Source: Effusibacillus consociatus (GTDB taxonomy: Bacteria > Bacillota > Bacilli > Tumebacillales > Effusibacillaceae). Taken from it: a stretch of DNA of 64,000 nt. The notes beneath the pieces are model-generated. The model searched no databases, had not been told where the DNA came from, and saw nothing but the letters and a program-made list of their open reading frames with translations. Shown in pieces: positions 40,911-50,500 of this stretch. A program made the translations under genes and the position numbers. Every line of letters begins with the position of its first letter. Positions within the stretch are counted from its first letter, which is position 1. Location: the NCBI RefSeq assembly GCF_042652925.1, contig NZ_JBHSHC010000154.1:1-64000 (forward strand). Direction: 5' to 3'.

Positions 40911-42286
40911 CCGCGAATATTCCAGTACAGAAAAATCAATCTATCGAGCTCGAGATCACCGGTCAGGGACATGAGGGAGAAGGCGTCGGAAGGTATGAAG
41001 GCTTTACGATCTTTGTGCCGGGCGCCATCAAGGGTGAACGGGTGAAGGCCAAGATTGTCAAAGTCCAGAAAAGTTTTGCCTACGGACGCTTAATGGATCT
41101 GCTTCACCCCTCGCACCACCGGACAGAACCGTCTTGTCCCATCTATCATCGCTGTGGGGGCTGCCATCTCCAGCATATGACGTATGAGGGACAACTCGAA
41201 CATAAACGACAGATGGTGATCGATTCGCTAACCCGGATCGGCAAGTTGGAAAACGTTCCGGTTCATCCGACGCTTGGCATGGACGTGCCGTGGGAGTATC
41301 GGAACAAATCGCAGGTGCCGGTGGGACTTGTAAACGGAAAAATCGTAACCGGATTCTACGCGCCCCGTACGCATGAGATTATTGATATGGAAGGCTGTCC
41401 GATCCAGCATCCGTACAGTGACGAGATCGTCAACAAAGTGAAGCGGGCTTTGGAAAACCTGAACATTCCGCCTTATGACGAAGCCTCGAAGAAAGGGCTT
41501 GTGCGCCATATTGTAGCTAGGGTCGGGTATCACACCGATGAAACGATGGTCGTGCTGATTACAAACGGCCGTAAAATTCCGAAGGTAGAAGAACTGATTC
41601 AGCGTCTTCGCGGCGAGATCCCGCATCTGGTGTCGATCATTCAGAATGTGAACACGGCAGTCACGAATGTGATTTTTGGGCCGGATACGATCACTCTGTG
41701 GGGCAAGGACACGATCGAGGACCGCATTGACGACATCCGATTTTCCATCTCGGCCCGATCGTTCTTTCAGGTGAACCCGATCCAGACGAAAGTGCTGTAC
41801 GGCAAAGCGCTGGAATATGCCCAATTGACCGGGGAGGAGACGGTTATCGACGCGTATTGCGGGATCGGGACGATTTCGCTGTTCCTGGCCAAGAAGGCCA
41901 AGCAGGTAATTGGGGTGGAAGTGGTAAAGGAAGCGATTGACGACGCGAAGCGAAATGCGGCGCTCAACGGGATTACAAACGCGGAATTTCTTGTCGGGGA
42001 AGCCGAGAAGGTGATCCCGGACCTGTATGAAAAAAGGGGTCTGAAGGCAGACGTGGTGGTCGTCGATCCCCCACGCAAAGGGTGCGACGAGGCACTCCTG
42101 CAAACAATCGCGGACATGCAGCCAGAGCGTGTTGTTTACGTGAGCTGCAATCCGAGTACGCTGGCGCGTGACCTTCGGTATCTGGAAGATCGAGGTTATA
42201 AGACGCAAGAGGTTCAGCCGGTGGATATGTTTCCGCAGACGAAGCATGTGGAGTGCGTAATAGGAATGCAACGAATCGATACGTAG
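40898..42286 (+). CDS. rlmD: 23S rRNA (uracil-5)-methyltransferase RlmD/RlmCD family
   Basis: The 462-residue enzyme methylates uracil in 23S rRNA. It has an N-terminal TRAM domain (IELEITGQGHEGEGVGRY), an iron-sulfur cluster (CPIYHRCGGCHLQHM plus an upstream Cys), the SAM site DAYCGIGTISLFLA, and the catalytic VVVDPPRKGCDE and VYVSCNPSTLARDL. Length and motifs are normal for the family. Beyond its stop the sequence enters a region that is partly duplicated at 51.1 kb. Confidence 0.93.
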   Translation: MAKVTANIPVQKNQSIELEITGQGHEGEGVGRYEGFTIFVPGAIKGERVKAKIVKVQKSFAYGRLMDLLHPSHHRTEPSCPIYHRCGGCHLQHMTYEGQLEHKRQMVIDSLTRIGKLENVPVHPTLGMDVPWEYRNKSQVPVGLVNGKIVTGFYAPRTHEIIDMEGCPIQHPYSDEIVNKVKRALENLNIPPYDEASKKGLVRHIVARVGYHTDETMVVLITNGRKIPKVEELIQRLRGEIPHLVSIIQNVNTAVTNVIFGPDTITLWGKDTIEDRIDDIRFSISARSFFQVNPIQTKVLYGKALEYAQLTGEETVIDAYCGIGTISLFLAKKAKQVIGVEVVKEAIDDAKRNAALNGITNAEFLVGEAEKVIPDLYEKRGLKADVVVVDPPRKGCDEALLQTIADMQPERVVYVSCNPSTLARDLRYLEDRGYKTQEVQPVDMFPQTKHVECVIGMQRIDT

Positions 42287-42374
42287 AAATCCTTTATTTT
42301 CAACACTTTGCGCGCTTTATGACTTTCACGGCAGACGGCAGCGACTTCAAAAATAAGGTGTTCAAAGACAAAAT

Positions 42375-42650
42375 TGAGGTTTCCGTCGTTTTGGACCTGG
42401 ATTTGGACGTCGGGTGTGTAGACATGTTGAATTCATGGGAATAGGCTCACGAGTGCTTTGAATATGAATCCACTACAACATAGGAATATTCAAGAGAACG
42501 CCCTATTTGCGGTGTTCTCTTCTTATATATAGATACAATTTAAAAAGCTGGCCGCCTGATTAAAGAAATTCAGCGCAACCGGCTTTTTGCGTGAAATTAG
42601 AAATGCTGAATGCCTAAGTGATCTCCCTCGTCAATCAGAAAGGCGGCTGT
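42375..42650 (+). repeat. Degenerate copy of the parA leader and parA 5' end
   Basis: This segment is a diverged direct repeat of 51163-51434. Shared landmarks are CTGGATTTGGAC, GGAATA-GCTCACGAG, GAATATTCAAGAGAACGCC with its hairpin (42492-42521), the CGGCTTTTTGC hairpin arm, and CCCTCGTCAATCAGAAAGGCGGC, which is the start of parA. In this copy the parA start and P-loop are broken by an indel and stop codons. Confidence 0.8.
42492..42526 (+). terminator. Terminator hairpin in the degenerate repeat
   Basis: AAGAGAACGCC pairs with GGTGTTCTCTT and is followed by a T-rich stretch. The same hairpin occurs in the intact copy near 51280-51312. Confidence 0.7.
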
Positions 42651-42717
42651 AAAAAGCAATCAAAGTCATCTCAAAGCCTAAACGGTCGTGACAAAGAATA
42701 AAAAAGTCGTGTTACGA

Positions 42718-42765
42718 GCCGAGCGAGAAGCGGGTTTCCACTCCTGTTTTTCCTCGGCTTTTTTC
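42718..42765 (+). terminator. Terminator-like hairpin
   Basis: GCCGAG (42718-42723) pairs with CTCGGC (42753-42758), followed by TTTTTTC. No intact gene precedes it, so it may be left over from a lost gene. Confidence 0.5.
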
Positions 42766-42881
42766 TTAAATCAGGGGAGAGGAATTAGGGGGAAGGGACG
42801 ACCAATTGCTTTTTTTTGCTAAATAGATGAGATGTGACAGTATAGCTCAAATTCGGTGGTGTTTAGTAGGAGAACTTAGCT

Positions 42882-43034
42882 ATGCTAGGAGACGCATCGC
42901 TGGCAGCGATGCGGTCAGTGGTTCGCTTAACGGCAGAAATGCCGTTTTTTTTTGTTGCCGTAAATGTGATGATGGTTGCCATGTCGCTCATTCAACATAG
43001 AAGAATATGGAGGCGCCTCTTGATACCTCGGTGA
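42882..43034 (+). CDS. Possible small membrane protein (50 residues) overlapping two hairpins
   Basis: ATG 42882 lies behind AGGAG, and the frame encodes one membrane helix (MPFFFVAVNVMMVAMSL) and a basic end (RRIWRRLLIPR). However, the same DNA forms GCATCGCTGGCAGCGATGC and a terminator-like AACGGCA-GAAA-TGCCGTT plus T9. It could instead be a short terminated RNA. Both readings are uncertain. Confidence 0.3.
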   Translation: MLGDASLAAMRSVVRLTAEMPFFFVAVNVMMVAMSLIQHRRIWRRLLIPR

Positions 43035-43039
43035 GCCTC

Positions 43040-44638
43040 TCATATGCCTGATTGTGCAAGCTTCCGAAGGACGATAGTTTTTTTTCTTTGCCATTTCTTC
43101 TTGGCCTGGTGATCATCGGATTGACTGAACATTTCAATGATACGATCATAAATATGCTCCTCGTCGGAACGGTAGTGCAACATATTCATGTAAAAATGCG
43201 CAGCTTTAGAATAGAGCGCCTGACTTGCGCAATACTTAGCCATCCATTCGTTTAATTCGCAGACTTCGGTTTCGATTTGGTTTTTCACACGAATAGCCCA
43301 ATCATCGTGGATGTCCGGTAATATGTCGTTTGAAAACGCGTCCAACAATTGCTCGCACATTTGATATCGTATGGAAGTGTCTTGTTCATGATATGCTTGC
43401 CGGATGACTTCCATTAAATCAATGAGGTCACATTTGATTTTATATTGTACAGAAACTGTGCCTTGATGAAACAGCAAGCCCCGTACGGGAACCGTCGGAT
43501 GCCGCAGTAACTTATCCAGATGATTCAGATACACTTTCAAATTGGCCAAGGCTTTGTTTGCATCCAAATGAGGAAAAAGCTCCTCGCAGATCACCTCCCG
43601 GGTTGTGACGGGATGAAAAGCAAGGTACGTCAGCAGCCGTTTGGCGTGGCGCTGTTTCCAACCCGATGCAATCGGGATGGAATCTATTTTCACATGGAAC
43701 TTGTGAAGCAACTGTATGTCGAGGATAGGAGTATGTTGTACCGGAATATGCTCGGTTGGCTGAAAAATCGTTTGAATGAGCTGGCTGACCTCTGATTTCG
43801 TGCTCAAGGAATCATTGCGCAGCATCGGACATTTCTGTGAGATAAAAGTATGAATCCATTTCGCCGTTTCTTGGGGCTGTTCCAGAAAGAGCAGAAACGA
43901 TGCGTTCGGAATTGTAATCAGGGTCGGATATTTCAATAAGAATGAGCTCGCATTAAATAGTCCGCTTGGACTCGTTGCATTTAGCTCTCCGGTCATAATC
44001 ATAACCGGGCATTGAATCTGGGACAACTCCGTCAGCAGAGTCGAATTCAAAGTAAGCTGAAGCAAATGCGCGAAGTGATGCATGGGGCTGTTAAGCGCAA
44101 CGCGAAAATAATGCAGAAGCAGAGGATGATCGGCTTCCAATGTCGTATAGCCCTTCAATAATTCCTTATACTGCCGGAGAAAATGTTTATTGCCGGATTC
44201 CATCGTTTCCTTCATGGCCGGGAATACATGTTGGGAAAGATGGAAATGAACATGGTTCGGTGACATATACGGCAATGACAGCAGGATTAACGACTGAACG
44301 CGGTCCGGATATTGCAGCGTATATTTGGTGGCCAGATGTGTGCCGTAGCCGAAAGCGAGCAAATGAACACGCTTAAGACCCAGCCGCTCGGTTAATTGGT
44401 ATAAATCGTTGCAAAGCAGCTCCCATGTGATCGTCTCCTCCCCAGTACCGCTTTTGCCATGAGCCCGCAGATCATACATCATGACGAAAAAATGGGTTTC
44501 CAATAACCCGATCAGATCTCCCCAAACCGTTGAATCAAGAGCCCACCCATGAATCATAACGATTGTATCCAGGGATTTGGTTCTGTCTCCGCACAGCTGA
44601 TAATAGGCAAGTATCCCGTTAATTGGTTCGAATGGCAT
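43040..44638 (-). CDS. Hydrolase-like sensor fused to BTAD/SARP-type transcription activator
   Basis: Residues 1-265 have an alpha/beta-hydrolase fold (TIVMIHGWALDSTVWGDL, FFVMMYDLRAHGKS, MIMTGELNATSP). The nucleophile elbow reads LLAFGYGTHLA, with Gly where the catalytic Ser should be. Residues about 330-532 resemble the winged helix plus bacterial transcriptional activator domain of SARP/AfsR-type regulators (KQRHAKRLLTYLAFHPVTTREVICEELFP). It is probably a ligand-sensing activator, not an enzyme. ATG 44638 lies behind GGGGGAT. It is divergent from the SLH surface-protein gene, whose promoter has a SARP-like direct repeat. Confidence 0.8.
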   Translation of the reverse strand: MPFEPINGILAYYQLCGDRTKSLDTIVMIHGWALDSTVWGDLIGLLETHFFVMMYDLRAHGKSGTGEETITWELLCNDLYQLTERLGLKRVHLLAFGYGTHLATKYTLQYPDRVQSLILLSLPYMSPNHVHFHLSQHVFPAMKETMESGNKHFLRQYKELLKGYTTLEADHPLLLHYFRVALNSPMHHFAHLLQLTLNSTLLTELSQIQCPVMIMTGELNATSPSGLFNASSFLLKYPTLITIPNASFLLFLEQPQETAKWIHTFISQKCPMLRNDSLSTKSEVSQLIQTIFQPTEHIPVQHTPILDIQLLHKFHVKIDSIPIASGWKQRHAKRLLTYLAFHPVTTREVICEELFPHLDANKALANLKVYLNHLDKLLRHPTVPVRGLLFHQGTVSVQYKIKCDLIDLMEVIRQAYHEQDTSIRYQMCEQLLDAFSNDILPDIHDDWAIRVKNQIETEVCELNEWMAKYCASQALYSKAAHFYMNMLHYRSDEEHIYDRIIEMFSQSDDHQAKKKWQRKKTIVLRKLAQSGI

Positions 44639-44712
44639 ATGTATCCCCCAAAAATCATCATTTTTGAAAAGATGCGATATATTTTTTCGACATAAATCGA
44701 TGGAACCCTTCA

Positions 44713-44749
44713 TTTTGTTACCTTTTTGTTACCACTTTTCGGATATAAT
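44713..44749 (+). promoter_or_regulatory. Direct repeat (SARP-box-like) and -10 box of the SLH gene
   Basis: TTTTGTTACC occurs at 44713-44722 and 44724-44733, exactly 11 bp apart. TATAAT lies at 44744-44749, 10 bp behind the second copy, with no proper -35. This is the geometry of promoters activated by SARP-type proteins. Confidence 0.6.
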
Positions 44750-45180
44750 GGACAGGGAGTTCGTAGACAGAATGGGTTTGCTTAATGTCGCAATGCTTTT
44801 GATGAAGTTGTGAATATTTGTCGTCACTAGGTAAATGGGCTGCACTCATATACATTCAAATGTTTATAAACTATGTAGGCTCACTGACAACAGTCAGGTT
44901 TTCTAAGAAACAAACGACAAGATCCATCTTTACGCTCGCCATGGCGGGGCATTCAAGCATAGTCGCAGCATAAATTATTTAGGGACAGCCTGAAATTCTG
45001 CAAGTCTGTCCTTTTTCCAAAAGTCGTCATTTATCGACGATTAGACCAACGTTTTGGTCTAGTATTTTCATCTTTGTATTCCTGGCCCGTGAAGTGCGAG
45101 CTGCCCCGACGACCAGGACGCTCATTACAGGTTCATGCTATCTAAACAGATATTTTAGAAAGGACAAGGAGGCCAATAAA
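44750..45180 (+). other. Long leader of the SLH surface-protein gene
   Basis: If transcription starts near 44756, the leader is about 425 bases long. It holds a terminator-like hairpin (GGACAG 44983-44988 with CTGTCC 45005-45010, then TTTTT) and two further hairpins (TCGTC/GACGA near 45025-45040 and TAGACCA/TGGTCTA at 45043-45061). This could be an attenuator. No known riboswitch is recognised. Confidence 0.4.
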
Positions 45181-48100
45181 TTGAAGCAAAATTTTAAAAA
45201 AATCATTGTCTATGTGATACTGGGCTGTATGCTACAAACCATGCTGCCTCAGTTCGCCGCACCGGTTTTTGCAAGTAATACAGGGTTGTTTGCCGGTAAG
45301 TACGGCAAGGCTCAAGTATTCGATGTACAGCGTAGCCCCGCTTATCCAACGGCTAATTCTCCGTTTACGGTTAGTAATTTTAAAAATATATATGACGCGA
45401 CACAGGGTAGCTCGGCAAGAGTAGAAATTGATTGGGGTCCTAACAATGATCGCTACGTTCAATTTGTAGATAGTGCGACCCAGCAATCAAGCTCCTATCC
45501 TAATGCATATACCGTTAGACTTAACCTCTATGAAGCCAATGGTCAATTAGTCAAGACTATTTCCAATTACGGAACGGTATGGGGACTCGGTTCAGAAGGT
45601 CTTTTCTACGAAGGTCAAGATTACTTTGGTTATTTCATCTCGAACGCCGCGGGCTATGCTTATGGATCTTCATTGACTTACACGCCAAGTACTGGTCTTG
45701 TAACGAATGTTCAGGATCTGAATAACTATGCGGCAAACACGTCCGTTTTGAACGAGGGTCAGACGGCGGGGGCTGTATTTGCGAGTAATGACTTAAATAG
45801 CGGGCTTGTACTCTATCTGCCATTTGACGGGAATGCTGATGATGCCTCAGGCAATAACAATAACGGCAGTGTATTTAATCCTTCTTCAACAAGTTACGAA
45901 AGCGGTTTTAAAGGACAAGCTATACGATTTAAAGGTATTGATTCTACCCCTTGGGGTTATGTAAAGGTTCCAACAAGCAGTTCACTTCAATTTAGTGATG
46001 GCTTTACTGTCGCATATTATATAAAAATGAACAGTAATAAAGGTCAAGAAGGCAATTATGGTTCGACGGTTGCTAATGGAACTCATAGTATATTTTCAAA
46101 GGATGGTGAATCCACCCTTTATAATTATTACTATTCTGGCAACAATAATATAGGTATTGGACAGCAGCCAAACGGTGCGGCTGGCGCAACCTATACTTTG
46201 CCGATTGGTCAATGGGTTCATATAGCCTTGACTGTTTCAGGAAATAACGTCCGTTTTTATATAAACGGAACACAGTTTGACTCCAAGACTTTATCCCAAC
46301 CATTTGATTTTTCAAGTATCAATACAAAAGACTTGTATATAGGAAAATTAGCTAGCAACTGGTATCCACTAAATGGCGATATCGACGAATTCCGCATGTA
46401 TAATCGGGCTTTATCACCCGAGGAGGTTTCTGGGCTTGTAAATATCAATACTCCGGTTGTAATAGGTGTAACGTCTGATATACCGAACGGAACATATTTT
46501 AAGAATACAACCATTCCGATTAAGGTGACTTTCAATCAGCCTGTTAGAGTGACAGGTGCGCCGACGTTGGTCCTTAATAACGGTCAGGCAGCTACATATA
46601 ATTCAGGATCAGGGACCTCTACGCTCGTTTTCAACTACACAGTACAGGACACTGATAGCGTTGAACTGTTAAACTATCAAACTACCAATTCATTATGGTT
46701 AAATTCGGGGACTATTGTGGATGATGCCACCGGGACGGTCAGTGCTGGCCTTGGCCTGCCTTCTACCTCGTCTGCTCAATCTTTGGGGGGGAGCAAAAGT
46801 ATTAAACTGCAGGGGAACTGGACGCCCACGGTGACAGACTTTTCAACCAATGAAAACATATCGTTTAATGGAAGTTTTTCAGATGCTAAGGCTGCTAACC
46901 TCACATACAGCAAGGTCTCGGACCCTTCCCATGGTTCCGTGACCGTAAATACAAACGGCAGTTTTACGTACACCCCGAACAATAATTTCTACGGAAATGA
47001 TAGTTTTACATTTAAGGCAAACGATGGATATAGTGATTCAAATGTTATTACCGCTTCTATAACGGTTAATCAGACAGACTTCGCAGTAACCTATGACGGA
47101 AACGGGGCGACGTCAGGGACAGTTCCGGTTGACAACAACGTCTATAAATTTGGAGAGACGGTGACTGTGCTTGACAACGCCGGCAATCTTGTAAAGACGG
47201 GGTATACCTTTGCAGGCTGGAACACAGCGGCGGACGGCAGCGGAACGAATTATGCGGCCAATGCCACCTTCAGCATGGGAAGCGCGAACGTCACGCTGTA
47301 TGCGAAGTGGACGATCAACAGTTATACGGTGAGCTTTAACACTGACGGCGGTTCGGCCGTAGCCGATCAGACCGTGAATTATAACGGCCATGCGACGAGA
47401 CCGGCGACCGACCCGACGAAGACCGGATACACGTTCGCAGGCTGGTATACCGACAACACGTATACGACCGCGTTTGATTTCGCGAACACCCCGATCACGG
47501 GTACCACCACGGTCTATGCGAAGTGGACAGCGAACCCGACCTACACCGTGACGTATAACGGCAACGGCAGCACCGGAGGAAGCGTTCCGACAGACAACGG
47601 AACGCATGAGCAGGGAGCAACCGTCGCCGTGTTGGGCAATACCGGAAATTTGGTGAGGACGGGATATACCTTTGCAGGTTGGAACACAGCGGCGGACGGC
47701 AGCGGAACGGATTATGCAGCAGGCAATACGTTCGCCATGGGAAGCGCGAACGTCACGCTGTATGCGAAGTGGACAGCGAACCCGACCTACACCGTGACGT
47801 ATAACGGCAACGGCAGCACCGGAGGAAGCGTTCCGACAGACAACGGAACGTATGAGCAGGGAGCAACCGTCACCGTGTTGGGCAATACCGGAAATTTGGT
47901 GAGGACGGGATATACCTTTGCAGGTTGGAACACAGCGGCGGACGGCAGCGGAACGGATTATGCGGCCAATGCCACCTTCAGCATGGGAAGCGCGAACGTC
48001 ACGCTGTATGCGAAGTGGACAATGAATCGACCTAATGCGCCGGTGATTCAATCTGCAATTTCGGGTAATTCGAATGTAATCATCAGTTGGACAAGTGTTT

Positions 48101-50442
48101 CAAATGCAACAGGATATAATATTTACCAAAGTACAACAGCAGGCTCATACGGAGATCCATTAACTACAGTGAGTAGCTCAGTGTGCACTTATCAAGTATC
48201 TGGCTTAACGAACGGTACTCGATACTATTTCGTAATCAAAGCTATTAATGCCGGAGGAGTGAGTGCTGCTTCGAATGAAGCGAGTGCAACTCCACAAGTT
48301 CCATCACCGGGAGCGCCGGTACTGCAAGCAGCGGTAGCAGGGAACGCCAAAGTGACCTTGAGCTGGGATCCGGTGATTGGCTCTACGGGCTACAAAATCT
48401 ATATGAGCACCACCTCGGGAAGCTATGGAGCGGCAGCGGCGACCGTCAGCGGTTCGGTGTACAGCTATGAGGCAACCGGATTAACGAATGGGACGACCTA
48501 TTACTTCGTGGTGAAAGCGACGAATGCGGGCGGAGACAGTGCCGCTTCCAACGAAGTGAGCGCAACGCCGCAAGTTTCGTCACCGGGAGCGCCGGTACTG
48601 CAAGCAGCGGTAGCAGGGAACGCCAAAGTGACCTTGAGCTGGGATCCGGTGATTGGCTTTACGGGCTACAAAATCTATATGAGCACCACCTCGGGAAGCT
48701 ATGGAGCGGCAGCGGCGACCGTCAGCGGTTCGGTGTACAGCTATGAGGCAACCGGATTAACGAATGGGACGACCTATTACTTCGTGGTGAAAGCGACGAA
48801 TGCGGGCGGAGACAGTGCCGCTTCTAACGAAGTGAGTGCAACGCCGAAAACCGTCCCAGCAGCACCGACCAACGTCACTGCAACGGCTGGTAACGGCCAA
48901 GCGACTATTACCTTTACCGCTCCGACGGACAATGGCGGAGATGCGATCACGGGATATGAGGTAACAGCTTCACCGGGGAACTTCACAGCAACAGGAACAA
49001 CAAGTCCGATTACGATCACAGGCCTGACCAATGGAACGAGCTATACCTTTACGGTGAAGGCTATTAATGGTGCGGGAAGCGGTGCATCTTCTGCCGAGTC
49101 CAACGCGGTCATCCCGAGGTCGCCATCCAGCGGTAGTAGCAGTAGTAGAGCGACAGAGCCAACGATTTCGACTACACCGGAGACCACTAATACGGGTGTG
49201 GATGTACTTGTCAACGGCAAAGTCGAAAATGCGGGAACGGCAACGACAACCAAAGTGAATGACCAAACGGTGACGACCATCGCTTTGGACCAGAAAAAGT
49301 TGGAGGACAAGCTCGCGGCGGAAGGCATGCGTGCGGTAGTCACGATTCCGGTGAACGCCAAGTCCGATGTTGTCATTGGTGAATTAAACGGTCAGATAGT
49401 TAAAAACATGGAAGATATGCAAGCGGTTCTGGAGATCAAAACTAATCAAGCGACCTATACGCTCCCTGCGCAGCAAATCAACATTAGCGCCATATCGGAT
49501 CAGATCGGGAAGTCGGTGGATTTGCAAGACATCAAGGTGCAGATTGAAATTGCCGCATCGACAGCCGATACGGTGAAAGTCGTGGAGAACGCAGCGGCGA
49601 AAGGAACGTTTACCCTTGTCGTCCCGCCGCTCAACTTCACCGTAAGGGGCACGTATGGAGATACGAGCATCGAAGTGTCGAAGTTCAACGCGTATGTAGA
49701 ACGAACCATTGCCATTCCGGACGGCGCAGATCCGAGCAAAATCACCACAGGAGTCGTCGTCGAACCGGACGGAACCTTACGTCATGTACCGACCAAAGTC
49801 GTTGTGATCGACGGGAAGTACTACGCAAAAATCAACAGCGTGACCAACAGTACGTACTCCGTCATCTGGCATCCGCTTGAATTCAAGGACGTCGCGAACC
49901 ATTGGGCGAAAGATGCCGTCAATGACATGGGATCACGGATGGTCATCGACGGTACAGGCAACGGCATGTTCAGTCCAGACCGAGATATTACCCGCGCTGA
50001 ATTTGCAACCATTATCGTTCGCGGATTGGGGCTTAAGCTAGAGAATGAGGCTACACCATTCTCGGACGTGAAGGTAGCAGATTGGTACAGCAGTGCCATT
50101 AACACGGCATATGCGTATCACTTGATCAATGGGTATGAAGACGGAACATTCCGCCCGAATGACAAGATCACACGTGAACAGGCGATGGTCATCATCTCCA
50201 AAGCGATGACGATCACCGACCTGAAAGCCAAGATTTCTGCCAAAGCGGCAGACGAAGTGCTGAGTCCATTCGCGGATGCGACCGAGGCTTCCAATTGGGC
50301 GAAGACCGGTATTGCCGACTGCTTGCAGGCAGGAATCGTTTCTGGGAGAAACAGTAAAGAGCTTGAGCCGAAAGCGTACATCACCAGAGCAGAGGTAGCT
50401 GCTATTGTTCAAAGACTCCTGCAAAAATCTGAACTGATTTAA
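45181..50442 (+). CDS. Giant SLH-anchored surface protein with LamG, InlB-type and fibronectin III repeats
   Basis: TTG 45181 follows AAGGAGG by 8 bases and starts a signal peptide (FKKIIVYVILGCMLQTMLP...VFA). Domains in order, on the 1753-residue chain: unknown N-terminal region; LamG/concanavalin fold (about 215-420, LYLPFDGNADDASGN to RALSPEEVSGL); a bacterial Ig-like segment; a cadherin-like TYTPNNNFYGNDSFTF segment; four Listeria-Bacteroides InlB B-repeats (TGYTFAGWNTAADGSG...LYAKWT); four fibronectin III domains; a linker; and three SLH domains at the C-terminus (FKDVANHWAKDAV, INGYEDGTFRPNDKITRE). SLH domains bind pyruvylated wall polymer. It is probably an adhesin or S-layer-associated protein. 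Confidence 0.92.
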   Translation: MKQNFKKIIVYVILGCMLQTMLPQFAAPVFASNTGLFAGKYGKAQVFDVQRSPAYPTANSPFTVSNFKNIYDATQGSSARVEIDWGPNNDRYVQFVDSATQQSSSYPNAYTVRLNLYEANGQLVKTISNYGTVWGLGSEGLFYEGQDYFGYFISNAAGYAYGSSLTYTPSTGLVTNVQDLNNYAANTSVLNEGQTAGAVFASNDLNSGLVLYLPFDGNADDASGNNNNGSVFNPSSTSYESGFKGQAIRFKGIDSTPWGYVKVPTSSSLQFSDGFTVAYYIKMNSNKGQEGNYGSTVANGTHSIFSKDGESTLYNYYYSGNNNIGIGQQPNGAAGATYTLPIGQWVHIALTVSGNNVRFYINGTQFDSKTLSQPFDFSSINTKDLYIGKLASNWYPLNGDIDEFRMYNRALSPEEVSGLVNINTPVVIGVTSDIPNGTYFKNTTIPIKVTFNQPVRVTGAPTLVLNNGQAATYNSGSGTSTLVFNYTVQDTDSVELLNYQTTNSLWLNSGTIVDDATGTVSAGLGLPSTSSAQSLGGSKSIKLQGNWTPTVTDFSTNENISFNGSFSDAKAANLTYSKVSDPSHGSVTVNTNGSFTYTPNNNFYGNDSFTFKANDGYSDSNVITASITVNQTDFAVTYDGNGATSGTVPVDNNVYKFGETVTVLDNAGNLVKTGYTFAGWNTAADGSGTNYAANATFSMGSANVTLYAKWTINSYTVSFNTDGGSAVADQTVNYNGHATRPATDPTKTGYTFAGWYTDNTYTTAFDFANTPITGTTTVYAKWTANPTYTVTYNGNGSTGGSVPTDNGTHEQGATVAVLGNTGNLVRTGYTFAGWNTAADGSGTDYAAGNTFAMGSANVTLYAKWTANPTYTVTYNGNGSTGGSVPTDNGTYEQGATVTVLGNTGNLVRTGYTFAGWNTAADGSGTDYAANATFSMGSANVTLYAKWTMNRPNAPVIQSAISGNSNVIISWTSVSNATGYNIYQSTTAGSYGDPLTTVSSSVCTYQVSGLTNGTRYYFVIKAINAGGVSAASNEASATPQVPSPGAPVLQAAVAGNAKVTLSWDPVIGSTGYKIYMSTTSGSYGAAAATVSGSVYSYEATGLTNGTTYYFVVKATNAGGDSAASNEVSATPQVSSPGAPVLQAAVAGNAKVTLSWDPVIGFTGYKIYMSTTSGSYGAAAATVSGSVYSYEATGLTNGTTYYFVVKATNAGGDSAASNEVSATPKTVPAAPTNVTATAGNGQATITFTAPTDNGGDAITGYEVTASPGNFTATGTTSPITITGLTNGTSYTFTVKAINGAGSGASSAESNAVIPRSPSSGSSSSRATEPTISTTPETTNTGVDVLVNGKVENAGTATTTKVNDQTVTTIALDQKKLEDKLAAEGMRAVVTIPVNAKSDVVIGELNGQIVKNMEDMQAVLEIKTNQATYTLPAQQINISAISDQIGKSVDLQDIKVQIEIAASTADTVKVVENAAAKGTFTLVVPPLNFTVRGTYGDTSIEVSKFNAYVERTIAIPDGADPSKITTGVVVEPDGTLRHVPTKVVVIDGKYYAKINSVTNSTYSVIWHPLEFKDVANHWAKDAVNDMGSRMVIDGTGNGMFSPDRDITRAEFATIIVRGLGLKLENEATPFSDVKVADWYSSAINTAYAYHLINGYEDGTFRPNDKITREQAMVIISKAMTITDLKAKISAKAADEVLSPFADATEASNWAKTGIADCLQAGIVSGRNSKELEPKAYITRAEVAAIVQRLLQKSELI
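47521..48012 (+). repeat. Tandem 246-bp repeat (two InlB-type units)
   Basis: Units 47521-47766 and 47767-48012 are nearly identical in DNA, including silent positions, and encode the two last InlB-type B-repeats of 82 residues. The near-identity points to recent duplication or gene conversion. Confidence 0.9.
48304..48855 (+). repeat. Tandem 276-bp repeat (two fibronectin III units)
   Basis: Units starting at 48304 and 48580 differ at only a few bases over 276 bp (for example GGCTCT versus GGCTTT). They encode two fibronectin III domains of 92 residues. Confidence 0.9.
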
Positions 50443-50463
50443 TCGACCTACGCAAAAATCATT

Positions 50464-50500
50464 AAGGTTATCCTTCAAGCGAGGGATAACCTTTCCTTTT
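50464..50500 (+). terminator. Terminator after the SLH gene
   Basis: AAGGTTATCC (50464-50473) pairs with GGATAACCTT (50484-50493), followed by TCCTTTTC. Confidence 0.8.

Noticed and set aside
47113..48051. 312-codon minus-strand frame opposite the InlB-type repeats
   Set aside because: It repeats itself with the period of the plus-strand repeats and has no recognisable fold. It is a shadow of the SLH gene.
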